Below, piece by piece: positions 1 through 7,884 of a stretch of DNA of 64,000 nucleotides. Below the pieces are notes generated by a model. That model was given only the letters and a program-made list of their open reading frames with translations, made no database searches and was not told where the DNA came from. Made by a program: the position numbers and the translations under genes. Location: positions 98,375 through 162,374 of the forward strand of contig NZ_AXAI01000010.1 in the NCBI RefSeq assembly GCF_000472425.1. The letters run 5' to 3'. This DNA is from Bradyrhizobium sp. Tv2a-2 (GTDB lineage: Bacteria; Pseudomonadota; Alphaproteobacteria; Rhizobiales; Xanthobacteraceae). Every line of letters starts with the position of its first letter. The stretch's first letter is position 1.

Positions 1-519
1 TGGGTTTTGTGCGAGCAGCATTCCGATCTCCAACCACTGTTTCTGGCCGTGGGAGAGGCTACCGGCGAGTCGCTTGCGGGCGTCAGTGAGGCGGATGGTT
101 TCGAGCACGCGCTCGATCCGCTCGCTGTCCGGCTTGTTGGGCCGCCAGAACAGCGTGCCCTTGACGCTGTGATCGACATTGAGCGCGAGCAGCAGATTGT
201 CCTCGACCGTTTGGCTTTCGAACACCGTCGGCTTCTGGAATTTTCGGCCGATGCCGAGTTCGGCGATGCGAGTCTCATCGAGGCGCGTGAGATCGGTAAC
301 GCCGTCGAACAGCACCGTGCCTTCGTCCGGCTTGGTCTTGCCGGTGATGATGTCCATCATCGTGGTCTTGCCGGCGCCATTGGGGCCGATAATGGCGCGC
401 ATCTCGCCGGGCGCAAGCGTCAGCGAAAGATTGTTGATGGCATGGAAACCGTCGAAGGAGACATGCACGCCGTCAAGATAGAGCAGCGCGGAAGTGGTAC
501 GGCCGTCGATGGTGTTCAT
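1..519 (-). CDS. urtD: Urea ABC transporter ATP-binding protein UrtD (3' end off the window)
   Basis: This is the first of two ATPases of the urea importer, acting at the inner face of the membrane with UrtB/UrtC. The 173 visible codons read cleanly on the minus strand. Walker A GPNGAGKT is at residues 45-52, and LSHGQ at 155-159 replaces the usual LSGGQ signature, as is typical of UrtD. Walker B and the H-loop lie beyond the left edge. The ATG overlaps the urtC stop in an ATGA, so translation is probably coupled. UrtE would be expected next, outside the window. Identity rests on motifs plus operon context. Confidence 0.9.
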   Translation of the reverse strand, partial: MNTIDGRTTSALLYLDGVHVSFDGFHAINNLSLTLAPGEMRAIIGPNGAGKTTMMDIITGKTKPDEGTVLFDGVTDLTRLDETRIAELGIGRKFQKPTVFESQTVEDNLLLALNVDHSVKGTLFWRPNKPDSERIERVLETIRLTDARKRLAGSLSHGQKQWLEIGMLLAQNP

Positions 520-1694
520 GGCCCTTGCTCCGCCATCTTGGGTTCGCTGACGCCGTCTTCGCGCGCGGCACTCACCGCATCCGCCGCGATCGTCTTCTGT
601 CTCATGGGCATCCGCCAGCTATTGAAGGTGCCCACGATGCCCTTGGGCAACAGCAGCGTCACCAGGATGAACAGCGCGCCAAGCATGAACAGCCAGTACG
701 GGGCAAGCACGCCGGAGGTGAAAAAGGTCTTGGCGTAGTTGACGACGATGGCCCCCAGTGCCGCGCCGATCAGCGTGCCCCGGCCACCGACGGCAACCCA
801 GATCACGGCTTCAATCGAGTTGCCCGGCGCGAATTCCGACGGATTGATGATGCCGACCTGCGGCACGTAGAGCGCGCCCGCGACGCCTGCCATGCAGGCG
901 GAGAGCGTGAACACGAACAGCTTGTAGGATTCGACGCGATAGCCGATGAAGCGCGTGCGCGACTCGGCGTCGCGGATCGCGATCAGCACCTTGCCGAGCT
1001 TGGACGTCACGATCGCCCGGCAGAGCAGGAAGGCCACTATCAGGAACAGGCAGCTCAGCGCAAACAGCGCCGCGCGTGTGCCATCGGCCTGCACGTTGAA
1101 GCCCAGGATGTCCTTGAAGTCGGTCAGGCCGTTGTTGCCGCCGAAGCCGAAATCGTTGCGGAAGAAGGCGAGCAGCAGCGCATAGGTCATCGCCTGCGTG
1201 ATGATCGAGAGGTAAACGCCGGTGACGCGGGAGCGGAAGGCGAACCAGCCGAAGCCGAAGGCGAGCAGGCCGGGTACTACCACCACCATCAGCGCCGCGA
1301 AGGGGAACATGTCGAAGCCATACCAGTACCACGGTAGCTTCTGCCAGTTCAGGAACACCATGAAGTCGGGCAGGATCGGATTGCCGTAGACGCCGCGGGT
1401 GCCGATCTGGCGCATCAGATACATGCCCATGGCGTAGCCGCCGAGCGCGAAGAAGGCGCCATGACCGAGCGAGAGAATGCCGCAATAACCCCAGATCAGG
1501 TCGATCGAGAGCGCCAGGATGGCGTAGCAGACATATTTGCCCCACAGCGCCACGAGATAGGTCGGCACCTGGAAGACGGAGCCGACGGGCAACAGGAGGT
1601 TGGAGAGCGGAATCAGGATCCCGCAGGCCGCGACCACCACGACGAAGGTAGTTGCGGCCCGATCCAGCGAACGTGTCAGGACATGCGGCATCAT
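516..1694 (-). CDS. urtC: Urea ABC transporter permease UrtC
   Basis: A 392-residue polytopic inner-membrane permease of the LivM-like branched-chain amino acid/urea family. The family loop SLGHGAFFALGGYAMG is near residue 75. About nine to ten hydrophobic segments follow, with a charged cytoplasmic tail. It pairs with UrtB to form the channel through which UrtD and UrtE drive urea uptake. Start and stop both overlap neighbours: its ATG overlaps the urtB stop (ATGA) and its TGA overlaps the urtD ATG. This indicates a tightly coupled urtBCD operon. Met2 is an alternative start three bases downstream. Confidence 0.92.
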   Translation of the reverse strand: MMPHVLTRSLDRAATTFVVVVAACGILIPLSNLLLPVGSVFQVPTYLVALWGKYVCYAILALSIDLIWGYCGILSLGHGAFFALGGYAMGMYLMRQIGTRGVYGNPILPDFMVFLNWQKLPWYWYGFDMFPFAALMVVVVPGLLAFGFGWFAFRSRVTGVYLSIITQAMTYALLLAFFRNDFGFGGNNGLTDFKDILGFNVQADGTRAALFALSCLFLIVAFLLCRAIVTSKLGKVLIAIRDAESRTRFIGYRVESYKLFVFTLSACMAGVAGALYVPQVGIINPSEFAPGNSIEAVIWVAVGGRGTLIGAALGAIVVNYAKTFFTSGVLAPYWLFMLGALFILVTLLLPKGIVGTFNSWRMPMRQKTIAADAVSAAREDGVSEPKMAEQGP

Positions 1695-3307
1695 GCTTCC
1701 ACCGCCCGCCCCTTGAGCGCGAACAGGCCACGCGGACGTTTCTGAATGAACAGAATGATCAGCACGAGAATGGCGATCTTACCGAGCACCGCGCCGGCCA
1801 CCGGCTCCAGGAACTTGTTAGCGATACCGAGTGTGAAGGCGCCGACCAGCGTACCCCAGAGATTGCCGACGCCGCCGAACACCACGACCATGAAAGAGTC
1901 GATGATGTAGCCCTGGCCGAGATTGGGGCTGACATTGTCGATCTGCGACAGCGCAACGCCCGCAATGCCCGCGATTCCAGAGCCGAGGCCGAAGGTGAGC
2001 GCGTCGACCCGGGAGGTGGCGATGCCCATCGAGGCCGCCATGCGGCGGTTCTGCGTCACCGCGCGCATCTCGAGCCCGAGCGCAGTGAAGCGCAGCATCG
2101 CGAGCAGGATCACGAACACCGCGAGCGTGAAGCAGAGGATCCAGAGCCGGTTGTAGGTGATGGTGATCTGGCCGAGCTCGAAGGCGCCGCTCATCCAGGA
2201 CGGGTTGCCGACCTCGCGGTTGGTCGGGCCGAAGATGGTGCGCACCGCCTGCTGCAGCACCAGCGACAGGCCCCAGGTCGCAAGCAGCGTCTCCAGCGGC
2301 CGGCCGTAGAGGAAGCGGATGATGCTGCGCTCGATCAGGACCCCGATGGCGCCTGCGACCAGGAAGGCCAAGGGCACCGCGATCAGAAGCGAATAGTCGA
2401 ACAGACCGGGATAGCGGGTGCGGATCACCTCCTGCACGACGAAAGTAGTGTAAGCGCCGAGCATCACCATCTCGCCGTGGGCCATGTTGATGACGCCCAT
2501 CACGCCGAAGGTGATGGCGAGCCCAATCGCGGCCAGCAACAGCACCGAGCCGAGCGAAAGCCCGTACCAGGCGTTCTGCACGCCGGACCATATCGCGAGC
2601 GAATTCTGAATCGACGAGACCGCGCTCGCTGCCGCCTTTGCGACCGCGGGCGGCTGGTCGGTGCCGATGTCGCTGAGCATCGCCAGCGCGTCCTGGTCGC
2701 CGCGCGACCGGATGGTCGCTACCGCCTCGAGCTTGTCGACCTCGGCGGCGTCGGACTTGAACAGGATGATCGCGGCGCGCGCCTGGGCGAGGAATGCCTT
2801 GGCCGTCCGATCGGTCTCCTTGGCAAGCGCGCCTTCGACGGCCGGCAGCGCGGCCTCCTCATGCGACTTGAACACCGATTTCGCCGCGGAGATACGCGCG
2901 TCAAGGTTGGGCGACTGCAAGGTCAGGCCGCCGAGCGCGGCCTCGATGTGGCGGCGCAGCTTGTTATTGAGGCTGACCGCGCTCGCGCTGTCGGGAATGG
3001 CATCGACGGGCGCGCCGGTCGCGGCATCGACCGCCTTGCCGTCCTCCTGCTTAATGTAGACCTTCTTGGTGTCGGCATCGAACATCAGCCGCTCGTCCTT
3101 GAGCGCACTGATGATGGGATAGGCGAGCGGACTGCCCGACGAAGCAATGGCGTCGACGGCTTCCTCAGAATCGGAAAAATCGTCGGTGGTGAACTTGGCG
3201 ACCGCATCCTCGAACGGGCCCGCGAAAGCGGGGCCCGTAAAAGCGATCAGCACGAGCGCGAGCAGAAAGGCATGAAACGGAGCAATGAACCTGGCGAGCA
3301 CTGGCAA
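1691..3307 (-). CDS. urtB: Urea ABC transporter permease UrtB (long form)
   Basis: 538 residues, longer than a LivH permease because it has an extra N-terminal exported region. A signal peptide (about residues 1-29, ending GPAFA) is followed by about 200 mostly hydrophilic, helical residues. The LivH-like permease begins near residue 245, with the family stretch GVMGVINMAHGEMVMLGAY near 270. The N-terminal domain is usual for UrtB but its role is not established. The gene is separated from urtA by about 135 bp that holds a terminator-like hairpin. Its stop overlaps the urtC start. Confidence 0.92.
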   Translation of the reverse strand: MPVLARFIAPFHAFLLALVLIAFTGPAFAGPFEDAVAKFTTDDFSDSEEAVDAIASSGSPLAYPIISALKDERLMFDADTKKVYIKQEDGKAVDAATGAPVDAIPDSASAVSLNNKLRRHIEAALGGLTLQSPNLDARISAAKSVFKSHEEAALPAVEGALAKETDRTAKAFLAQARAAIILFKSDAAEVDKLEAVATIRSRGDQDALAMLSDIGTDQPPAVAKAAASAVSSIQNSLAIWSGVQNAWYGLSLGSVLLLAAIGLAITFGVMGVINMAHGEMVMLGAYTTFVVQEVIRTRYPGLFDYSLLIAVPLAFLVAGAIGVLIERSIIRFLYGRPLETLLATWGLSLVLQQAVRTIFGPTNREVGNPSWMSGAFELGQITITYNRLWILCFTLAVFVILLAMLRFTALGLEMRAVTQNRRMAASMGIATSRVDALTFGLGSGIAGIAGVALSQIDNVSPNLGQGYIIDSFMVVVFGGVGNLWGTLVGAFTLGIANKFLEPVAGAVLGKIAILVLIILFIQKRPRGLFALKGRAVEA

Positions 3308-3320
3308 ACCCCGGCGAGAG

Positions 3321-3352
3321 GTAAAAGGAAGGCGGCGACATCGCCGCCTTCC
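3321..3352 (-). terminator. Intrinsic terminator/attenuator between urtA and urtB
   Basis: A perfect 12-bp inverted repeat (GGAAGGCGGCGA with TCGCCGCCTTCC, arms 3327-3338 and 3341-3352) is followed on the minus strand by TTTTAC. It lies about 90 bp after the urtA stop and 20 bp before urtB. The position suggests partial termination, so that the binding protein is made in excess over the membrane components. Confidence 0.6.
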
Positions 3353-3363
3353 ACTTTCTGTTT

Positions 3364-3412
3364 GCGCATGATCCTTTCGAAAAACCGGTTTCCACTTTTT
3401 CGGATCATGCGC
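3364..3412. repeat. Palindromic 46-49 bp intergenic repeat, copy 1
   Basis: The ends GCGCATGATCC and GGATCATGCGC are inverted around an A/T-rich core with AAAACCGGTTT and a run of T. The same design (CATGATC...TTTTCC...GATCATG) recurs at 7836-7882 and 9988-10036. It is a dispersed non-coding palindrome in the urtA-urtB gap. Confidence 0.75.
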
Positions 3413-3442
3413 CGGTTCTTATCAAGACGGTCAGGCGGGCGA

Positions 3443-4759
3443 TCAGGAGCCCGAGCCGAGGCACTTGTTGGTCTTGACGTTGTAGTTGCCGCACTTCTTG
3501 CCGACCCAATCGCCGATCAGGTCCTTGGAGCCGTCCAGCTCCTTTGACCATGCATCGCCGGGGACAAGGTCCTTGGTCTTGTACACCACGTTGAACTGGC
3601 CATCGCCCTTGATCTCACCGATGAACACGGGCTTGGTGATGTGGTGGTTGGGCAGCATCTTGGAGATGCCGCCGGTCAGGTTCGGCGCTTCGGTGCCGGG
3701 CAGCGCGTCGATGACCTTGTCGGCATCGGTCGACTTCACCTTCTCGACCGCCTTCACCCACATGTTGAAGCCGATCACGTGAGCTTCCATCGGGTCGTTG
3801 GTCGTGCGCTTCGGGTTCTTGGTGTAGGCCTGCCACTCCTTGATGAATTTCTCGTTGGCCGGAGTTTTGATCGACTCGAAGTAGTTCCAGGCGGCGAGAT
3901 GGCCGACCAGCGGCTTGGTGTCGATGCCGGCGAGCTCTTCCTCACCCACCGAGAACGCGACCACCGGGATGTCGGTCGCCTTGATGCCCTGGTTGCCGAG
4001 CTCCTTGTAGAAGGGAACGTTGGCGTCGCCGTTGATGGTGGAGACCACCGCGGTCTTCTTGCCGGCCGAGCCGAACGCCTTGATCTTGGAGACCTCGGTC
4101 TGCCAGTCCGCGAAACCGAATGGAGTGTAGTTGATCATGATGTCGTCGGCGGCAACACCCTTCGACTTCAGATAGGCCTCGAGGATCTTGTTGGTGGTGC
4201 GCGGATAGACATAGTCGGTGCCTTCCAGCACCCAGCGCTTCACCTTATCTTCCTTCATCAGATAGTCGACGGCTGGAATCGCCTGCTGGTTCGGCGCCGC
4301 ACCCGTGTAGAACACGTTGCGCTCGGACTCCTCGCCTTCATACTGCACCGGGTAGAACAGGATGCTGTTCAGCTCCTTGAACACCGGCAGCACGGATTTG
4401 CGCGACACCGAGGTCCAGCAGCCGAACACGACCGCGACCTTGTCCTTGGTGATGAGCTCGCGCGCCTTTTCGGCGAACAGCGGCCAGTTCGAAGCGGGAT
4501 CGACGACGACTGCCTCAAGCTTCTTGCCGAGGACGCCGCCCTTCTTGTTCTGCTCGTCGATCAAAAAAAGGATGGTGTCCTTCAGCGTCGTTTCGCTGAT
4601 GGCCATGGTGCCGGAGAGCGAGTGCAGGACGCCGACCTTGATCGTATCGTCCGCGGCAAGAACCGGCGAAATCGCAAAGCCGAGGGCAAGCCCAGCGGTC
4701 GCTGCCAGCCAGCGACGGCGGGTCATCGTCGCTATGTTGTGAGCAATTTTGGTAAGCAT
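3443..4759 (-). CDS. urtA: Urea ABC transporter substrate-binding protein UrtA
   Basis: 438-residue periplasmic binding protein of the amide/urea class. The N-terminus has MTRRRWLAATAGLALGF (from residue 12), a twin-arginine-like export signal cleaved near SPVLAAD. The mature start KVGVLHSLSGTMAISE and the segment FYPVQYEGEESERNVFYTG are characteristic of UrtA rather than LivJ. A GAGAGGA ribosome site lies 8 bases before the chosen ATG; Met12 is a possible shorter start. It is the first gene of the urt operon, downstream of a sigma-54-type promoter, which fits nitrogen-limitation control. Confidence 0.93.
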   Translation of the reverse strand: MLTKIAHNIATMTRRRWLAATAGLALGFAISPVLAADDTIKVGVLHSLSGTMAISETTLKDTILFLIDEQNKKGGVLGKKLEAVVVDPASNWPLFAEKARELITKDKVAVVFGCWTSVSRKSVLPVFKELNSILFYPVQYEGEESERNVFYTGAAPNQQAIPAVDYLMKEDKVKRWVLEGTDYVYPRTTNKILEAYLKSKGVAADDIMINYTPFGFADWQTEVSKIKAFGSAGKKTAVVSTINGDANVPFYKELGNQGIKATDIPVVAFSVGEEELAGIDTKPLVGHLAAWNYFESIKTPANEKFIKEWQAYTKNPKRTTNDPMEAHVIGFNMWVKAVEKVKSTDADKVIDALPGTEAPNLTGGISKMLPNHHITKPVFIGEIKGDGQFNVVYKTKDLVPGDAWSKELDGSKDLIGDWVGKKCGNYNVKTNKCLGSGS

Positions 4760-4834
4760 AGAGGTATCCTCTCCCTGACGCAGGCGTGAAAAAACGCTGC
4801 GACGGCCCCATCGGCCGCCTGCGTTAAGGGAATC

Positions 4835-4849
4835 GCAAGAACCATGCCA
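4835..4849 (-). promoter_or_regulatory. Sigma-54 (RpoN) promoter candidate for urtA
   Basis: The minus strand reads TGGCATGGTTCTTGC, matching the -24/-12 consensus TGGCAY-R-N4-TTGC with correct spacing. Transcription would start near 4823, giving a leader of about 64 nt before urtA. No clear NtrC dyad was found upstream by eye. Urea uptake under RpoN/NtrC control is known in other bacteria; here it is inferred from the site. Confidence 0.65.
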
Positions 4850-4968
4850 CGCCCATGGGCGGCCTTAAGTCGCTGAATTTGCTTTCGAAACTGGTTAAAT
4901 TCGCAAAAATTCCACGATTGGCGGCTCATTTTTTGAACAAAAAAAATGTATGCTTTCGCGGCAACCTG

Positions 4969-4974
4969 TATAAT
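4969..4974 (+). promoter_or_regulatory. Possible -10 element of the helicase gene, in the 560-bp urtA/helicase divergent gap
   Basis: A perfect TATAAT sits in an AT-rich stretch (about 4920-5000) of the gap 4760-5319. No good -35 is visible at 17 bp. If used, it gives a leader of about 340 nt containing the hairpin at 5161-5224. The rest of the gap holds no convincing gene; the ORF at 4926-5159 has no ribosome site or family features. Confidence 0.35.
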
Positions 4975-5160
4975 TTGTGAGCATAATCGGAAGAATGTCT
5001 AATTTTACGGCATGAAACTTCACGGCCCAGAGAGCAAAAGCGCACAGCGCGTGATCCGTGAGGCGCCGGCGAAACGGGCTTGATCCGCGAAATCATCCTT
5101 GAAAGTGCCGCGTTCGCGTTCCATATGTCTCCGCGGACCTCGGGAATCATTCGGGGCATC

Positions 5161-5224
5161 GCGAGCCGCGTGTTCTTAAGCCGTTAGCCTTTCCATAGAA
5201 TAATGGGCTTCTGGCTCGCTTTTT
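5161..5224 (+). promoter_or_regulatory. Terminator-like hairpin in the helicase leader
   Basis: GCGAGCC (5161-5167) pairs with GGCTCGC (5213-5219), and AAGCC (5178-5182) with GGCTT (5206-5210). The structure is followed directly by five T (5220-5224). It lies about 95 bp before the helicase start, so it could act as a conditional terminator or a structured cold-responsive leader. It may also be chance pairing, since the inner loop is asymmetric. Confidence 0.4.
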
Positions 5225-5319
5225 CAGCCAAACAACAATCGACGCCCCCGACACGCGGGTGTTCCTGAGATCGTCGGCCCGCCGCCCGGCCTTTGCCGCT
5301 GGCTGCCGGCTGTTTCATT

Positions 5320-6837
5320 ATGGAAAGAACAGAGCTTTTGACCTCCTTTCAGGATTTCGGCCTCGCCGATCCCATCACCCGTGCGCTTCAGGAAGAAAAC
5401 TACCTCACGCCCACACCCATTCAGGCCCAGACCGTCCCGCTCGGATTAGCCGGACGTGACGTCGTCGGCATCGCCCAGACCGGCACCGGCAAGACCGCAG
5501 CCTTCGCGCTCCCGATCCTGAACCGGATCCTCGAGAATCGCATTCGGCCGCAAGCCAAGCACTGCCGCGCCCTCATCCTGAGCCCGACCCGCGAACTGTC
5601 GGGCCAGATCCTCGACAGCTTCAACGCCTATGGCCGCCACGTCCGCCTCTCCTCGGCGCTGGCGATCGGCGGCGTGCCGATGGGACGCCAGGTGCGCGCC
5701 CTCATGCAGGGCGTCGAAGTGCTGGTCGCGACCCCCGGCCGCCTGCTCGACCTCGTGCAGGGCAATGCGCTCAAGCTTGCCGGCGTCGAGTTCCTGGTGC
5801 TGGACGAAGCCGACCGCATGCTCGACATGGGCTTCATCAACGACATCCGCAAAATCGTCGCCAAACTGCCGCTCAGGCGCCAGACGCTGTTCTTCTCGGC
5901 AACCATGCCGAAGGCGATCGCGGAGCTCGCGGAAGCCATGCTGCGCGATCCCGCGCGCGTTGCGGTCACGCCGGTTTCCTCCACGGCCGAACGCATCAGC
6001 CAGCGGATCATCCAGGTCGACCACACTGCCAAGGCCGCGGTGCTCGCGCAGCTCCTGACCCAGGAGCCGATCGATCGCGCGCTGGTCTTCACCCGCACCA
6101 AGCATGGCGCCGACAAGGTGGTGAAGAGCCTCGCGAAGGCCGGCATCGCCGCCCACGCGATCCATGGCAACAAGTCGCAGAACCATCGTGAGCGAGTACT
6201 CACCGCGTTCCGCTCCGGCGAGGTGCGCACGCTGATCGCCACCGATATCGCCGCCCGCGGCATCGACGTCGACGGCGTCAGCCATGTGGTGAATTTCGAC
6301 CTGCCCAACGTGCCGGAAACCTATGTCCACCGCATCGGGCGCACGGCGCGCGCGGGCCGCGAGGGTACCGCAATCTCACTGGTCGCGGGCGGAGAGGAGA
6401 TGGGCTATCTGCGCGACATCGAGCGCCTGATCCGCGTGGCGCTGCCGCGCGAGGACCGGCGCACCCCGGGCGGCCAGCGCGAGGCGGCCCCCGCGCCGAC
6501 AGCGGCTCATCGGCCCGGCCATGGACATGGACATGGGCATGGGCATGGGCAGAACCGCGGCGGTCGCGGTGGCTCGCAGCCGCATGGACATGGACATGGG
6601 CCACGGGCAAATGAGGCTGCACAAGTCTCGAAAGGCCCTCGCCGCCGCCGCCGTGGTGATGCTAAGAGTGGCGCCCTGCAAACCAATCGCCAGGAACCGC
6701 ACCGCGAACCGCACCGTGCGTCGCATGGCGGCAACAAGTCGTCTGGCAGCAACAATATGGAAGGAAAGGGCCTGGCTTTTTTGCATCGCGAAATACGCCG
6801 CAATGACCAGCGCAAGCGCGATCAGCGCCCCCATTAG
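5320..6837 (+). CDS. DEAD-box ATP-dependent RNA helicase, RhlE type
   Basis: 505 residues with all core motifs: Q-motif region (residues 15-45), AQTGTGKT (52-59), PTREL (89-93), DEAD (162-165), SAT (193-195), AARGID (311-316) and HRIGRTAR (337-344). It unwinds structured RNA, likely in ribosome assembly or mRNA turnover. The C-terminal 130 residues are disordered and basic, with two Gly-His runs (about 400-410 and 422-427), an RRRRR cluster and a final basic tail. ATG 5320 is chosen because homology begins at once (MERTELLTSFQDF); an in-frame TTG at 5293 is less likely. It is followed at 24 bp by infA and then cspA, suggesting a cold-adaptation group. Confidence 0.92.
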   Translation: MERTELLTSFQDFGLADPITRALQEENYLTPTPIQAQTVPLGLAGRDVVGIAQTGTGKTAAFALPILNRILENRIRPQAKHCRALILSPTRELSGQILDSFNAYGRHVRLSSALAIGGVPMGRQVRALMQGVEVLVATPGRLLDLVQGNALKLAGVEFLVLDEADRMLDMGFINDIRKIVAKLPLRRQTLFFSATMPKAIAELAEAMLRDPARVAVTPVSSTAERISQRIIQVDHTAKAAVLAQLLTQEPIDRALVFTRTKHGADKVVKSLAKAGIAAHAIHGNKSQNHRERVLTAFRSGEVRTLIATDIAARGIDVDGVSHVVNFDLPNVPETYVHRIGRTARAGREGTAISLVAGGEEMGYLRDIERLIRVALPREDRRTPGGQREAAPAPTAAHRPGHGHGHGHGHGQNRGGRGGSQPHGHGHGPRANEAAQVSKGPRRRRRGDAKSGALQTNRQEPHREPHRASHGGNKSSGSNNMEGKGLAFLHREIRRNDQRKRDQRPH

Positions 6838-6861
6838 TCATCGATCGATCTGGAGCTAGAC

Positions 6862-7158
6862 ATGGCAAAAGAAGAGTTGATCCAGTTCGAAGGACTGGTT
6901 ACCGAAATCCTTCCTGACGCACGCTACCGCGTGCAACTGGACACCGGGCACGAGATCGTTGCCTACACCGCAGGCAAAATGAAGAAGAACCGCATCAAGA
7001 CGCTCGCGGGCGACCGCGTCACCGTCGAGATGTCGCCCTACGATCTGGAGAAGGGCCGGCTGATATTCCGCCACAAGGACGAGCGCCCGAGCCAGGCCCC
7101 TGGCGGCGCACCGCGCGGGGGACCTCAGCGCGGCGGCGGCCAGTTCCGCCGCAGATAG
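6862..7158 (+). CDS. infA: Translation initiation factor IF-1 with basic C-terminal extension
   Basis: 98 residues. The first 72 form the S1-like OB fold of IF-1: MAKEELIQFEGLV, KMKKNRIKTLAGDRVTVEMSPYDL and GRLIFRHK. IF-1 binds the ribosomal A site with IF-2 and IF-3. The additional tail of about 25 residues is rich in Gly, Pro and Arg (QAPGGAPRGGPQRGG...RRR) and resembles the RNA-binding tail of the helicase upstream. The gene is 24 bp from the helicase stop and probably co-transcribed. IF-1 is normally about 72 residues, so this is a lengthened paralogue or lineage form. An essential second infA elsewhere in the genome is plausible. Confidence 0.9.
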   Translation: MAKEELIQFEGLVTEILPDARYRVQLDTGHEIVAYTAGKMKKNRIKTLAGDRVTVEMSPYDLEKGRLIFRHKDERPSQAPGGAPRGGPQRGGGQFRRR

Positions 7159-7241
7159 GTCGCGCCCGAGGCAACCATGGCAACTTGATGTCCGCACTAA
7201 GGTTTGGGGCGCCGGCCACCAAATTTTCGCGCACGTCAGGA

Positions 7242-7270
7242 TTGTCTAAATGACCTGCTTCCCATAAGAT
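7242..7270 (+). promoter_or_regulatory. Sigma-70-like promoter candidate for cspA
   Basis: TTGTCT (7242-7247) and TAAGAT (7265-7270) are separated by 17 bp. The resulting 5' leader of about 135 nt is long, as is common for cold-shock genes. It contains the near-palindrome ACCGGTATAGCCGGT. Confidence 0.4.
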
Positions 7271-7412
7271 GCTGTTATCGATTTTCGGCCGGACGACATT
7301 AGCTATTACCGGTATAGCCGGTTCAGACGCTGACGACCCTTCCAAAAATTCGATCGCACCAGCCTGCGCAAGTGGGCATTAGACTTTGTTTATCTGAGAA
7401 GGGACTACCCCC

Positions 7413-7625
7413 GTGAGCATGGGAACCGTGAAATGGTTTAACGCCACCAAGGGCTACGGCTTCATTCAACCGGATGACGGCGGCAAGGATGTGTTCGTGC
7501 ACATCTCGGCTGTCGAGCGCGCTGGCCTTGGCACGTTGCGTGAGGGCCAGAAGATCTCCTACGAAATCGTAGCGGATCGCCGTTCCGGTAAGTCGTCGGC
7601 CGACAACCTCCGCGCCGCCAACTGA
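7413..7625 (+). CDS. Cold-shock protein, CspA family
   Basis: 70-residue single cold-shock domain that binds single-stranded RNA and DNA. RNP1 is KGYGFI and RNP2 is VFVHIS; MGTVKWFN opens the domain. The chosen GTG start (7413) has GAGAAGGGA about 8 bases upstream and gives MSMGTVKWF; ATG 7419 is the alternative. It follows the helicase and infA but has its own promoter candidate and leader, so it may be both independently and jointly transcribed. Two strong hairpins follow the stop. Confidence 0.93.
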   Translation: MSMGTVKWFNATKGYGFIQPDDGGKDVFVHISAVERAGLGTLREGQKISYEIVADRRSGKSSADNLRAAN

Positions 7626-7638
7626 ATGCTGATCGGCA

Positions 7639-7673
7639 GGGCTGCACTGAAGCGCGCTTCAGTGGAGCCCTTT
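7639..7673 (+). terminator. Intrinsic terminator of cspA
   Basis: Arms GGGCT and CACTGAAGCG pair with CGCTTCAGTG and AGCCC, with one G-G mismatch, followed by TTT. It begins 14 bp after the cspA stop. The stem is very stable and its inner 20 bp are a perfect palindrome. Confidence 0.7.
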
Positions 7674-7706
7674 CGAGACGCTTTGCCGGACACTGAAATG
7701 GTTGCA

Positions 7707-7740
7707 AAAGGGCCGTGCCTCTGGCGCGGCCCTTTTCATT
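7707..7740 (+). terminator. Second terminator hairpin downstream of cspA
   Basis: AAAAGGGCCG pairs with CGGCCCTTTT around a short loop; the A-tract and T-tract allow bidirectional action. It could back up the first terminator and also stop transcripts entering from the minus-strand side. Confidence 0.65.
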
Positions 7741-7835
7741 TGCGGCCGAGAGCAATGCAACAGCTCTCCGCCACGCCACACGCCCGCCAAAGAGGCCGCA
7801 CAGCGGCGGTCTCGAAGAGCGACCGCGTGGATGTC

Positions 7836-7882
7836 AAAGCATGATCCGGAAAAGTGTGTAGCGGTTTTCCGGATCATGCTTT
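7836..7882. repeat. Palindromic intergenic repeat, copy 2
   Basis: AAAGCATGATCCGGAAAA is inverted as TTTTCCGGATCATGCTTT around a short GTGTGTAGCGG centre. This is the most symmetrical of three related copies. It ends three bases before the stop codon of the adjacent minus-strand gene, so it may serve as its transcript end. Confidence 0.8.
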
Positions 7883-7884
7883 AG

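Noticed and set aside
1652..3547. 631-codon frame opposite urtB
   Set aside because: Shadow of urtB with Arg/His/Glu-rich sequence and no domain.
4926..5159. 77-codon minus-strand ORF in the urtA/helicase gap
   Set aside because: No ribosome site and no recognisable sequence; it covers the likely promoter region.
7626..7884. ORFs downstream of cspA
   Set aside because: They run through two terminator hairpins and a palindromic repeat.
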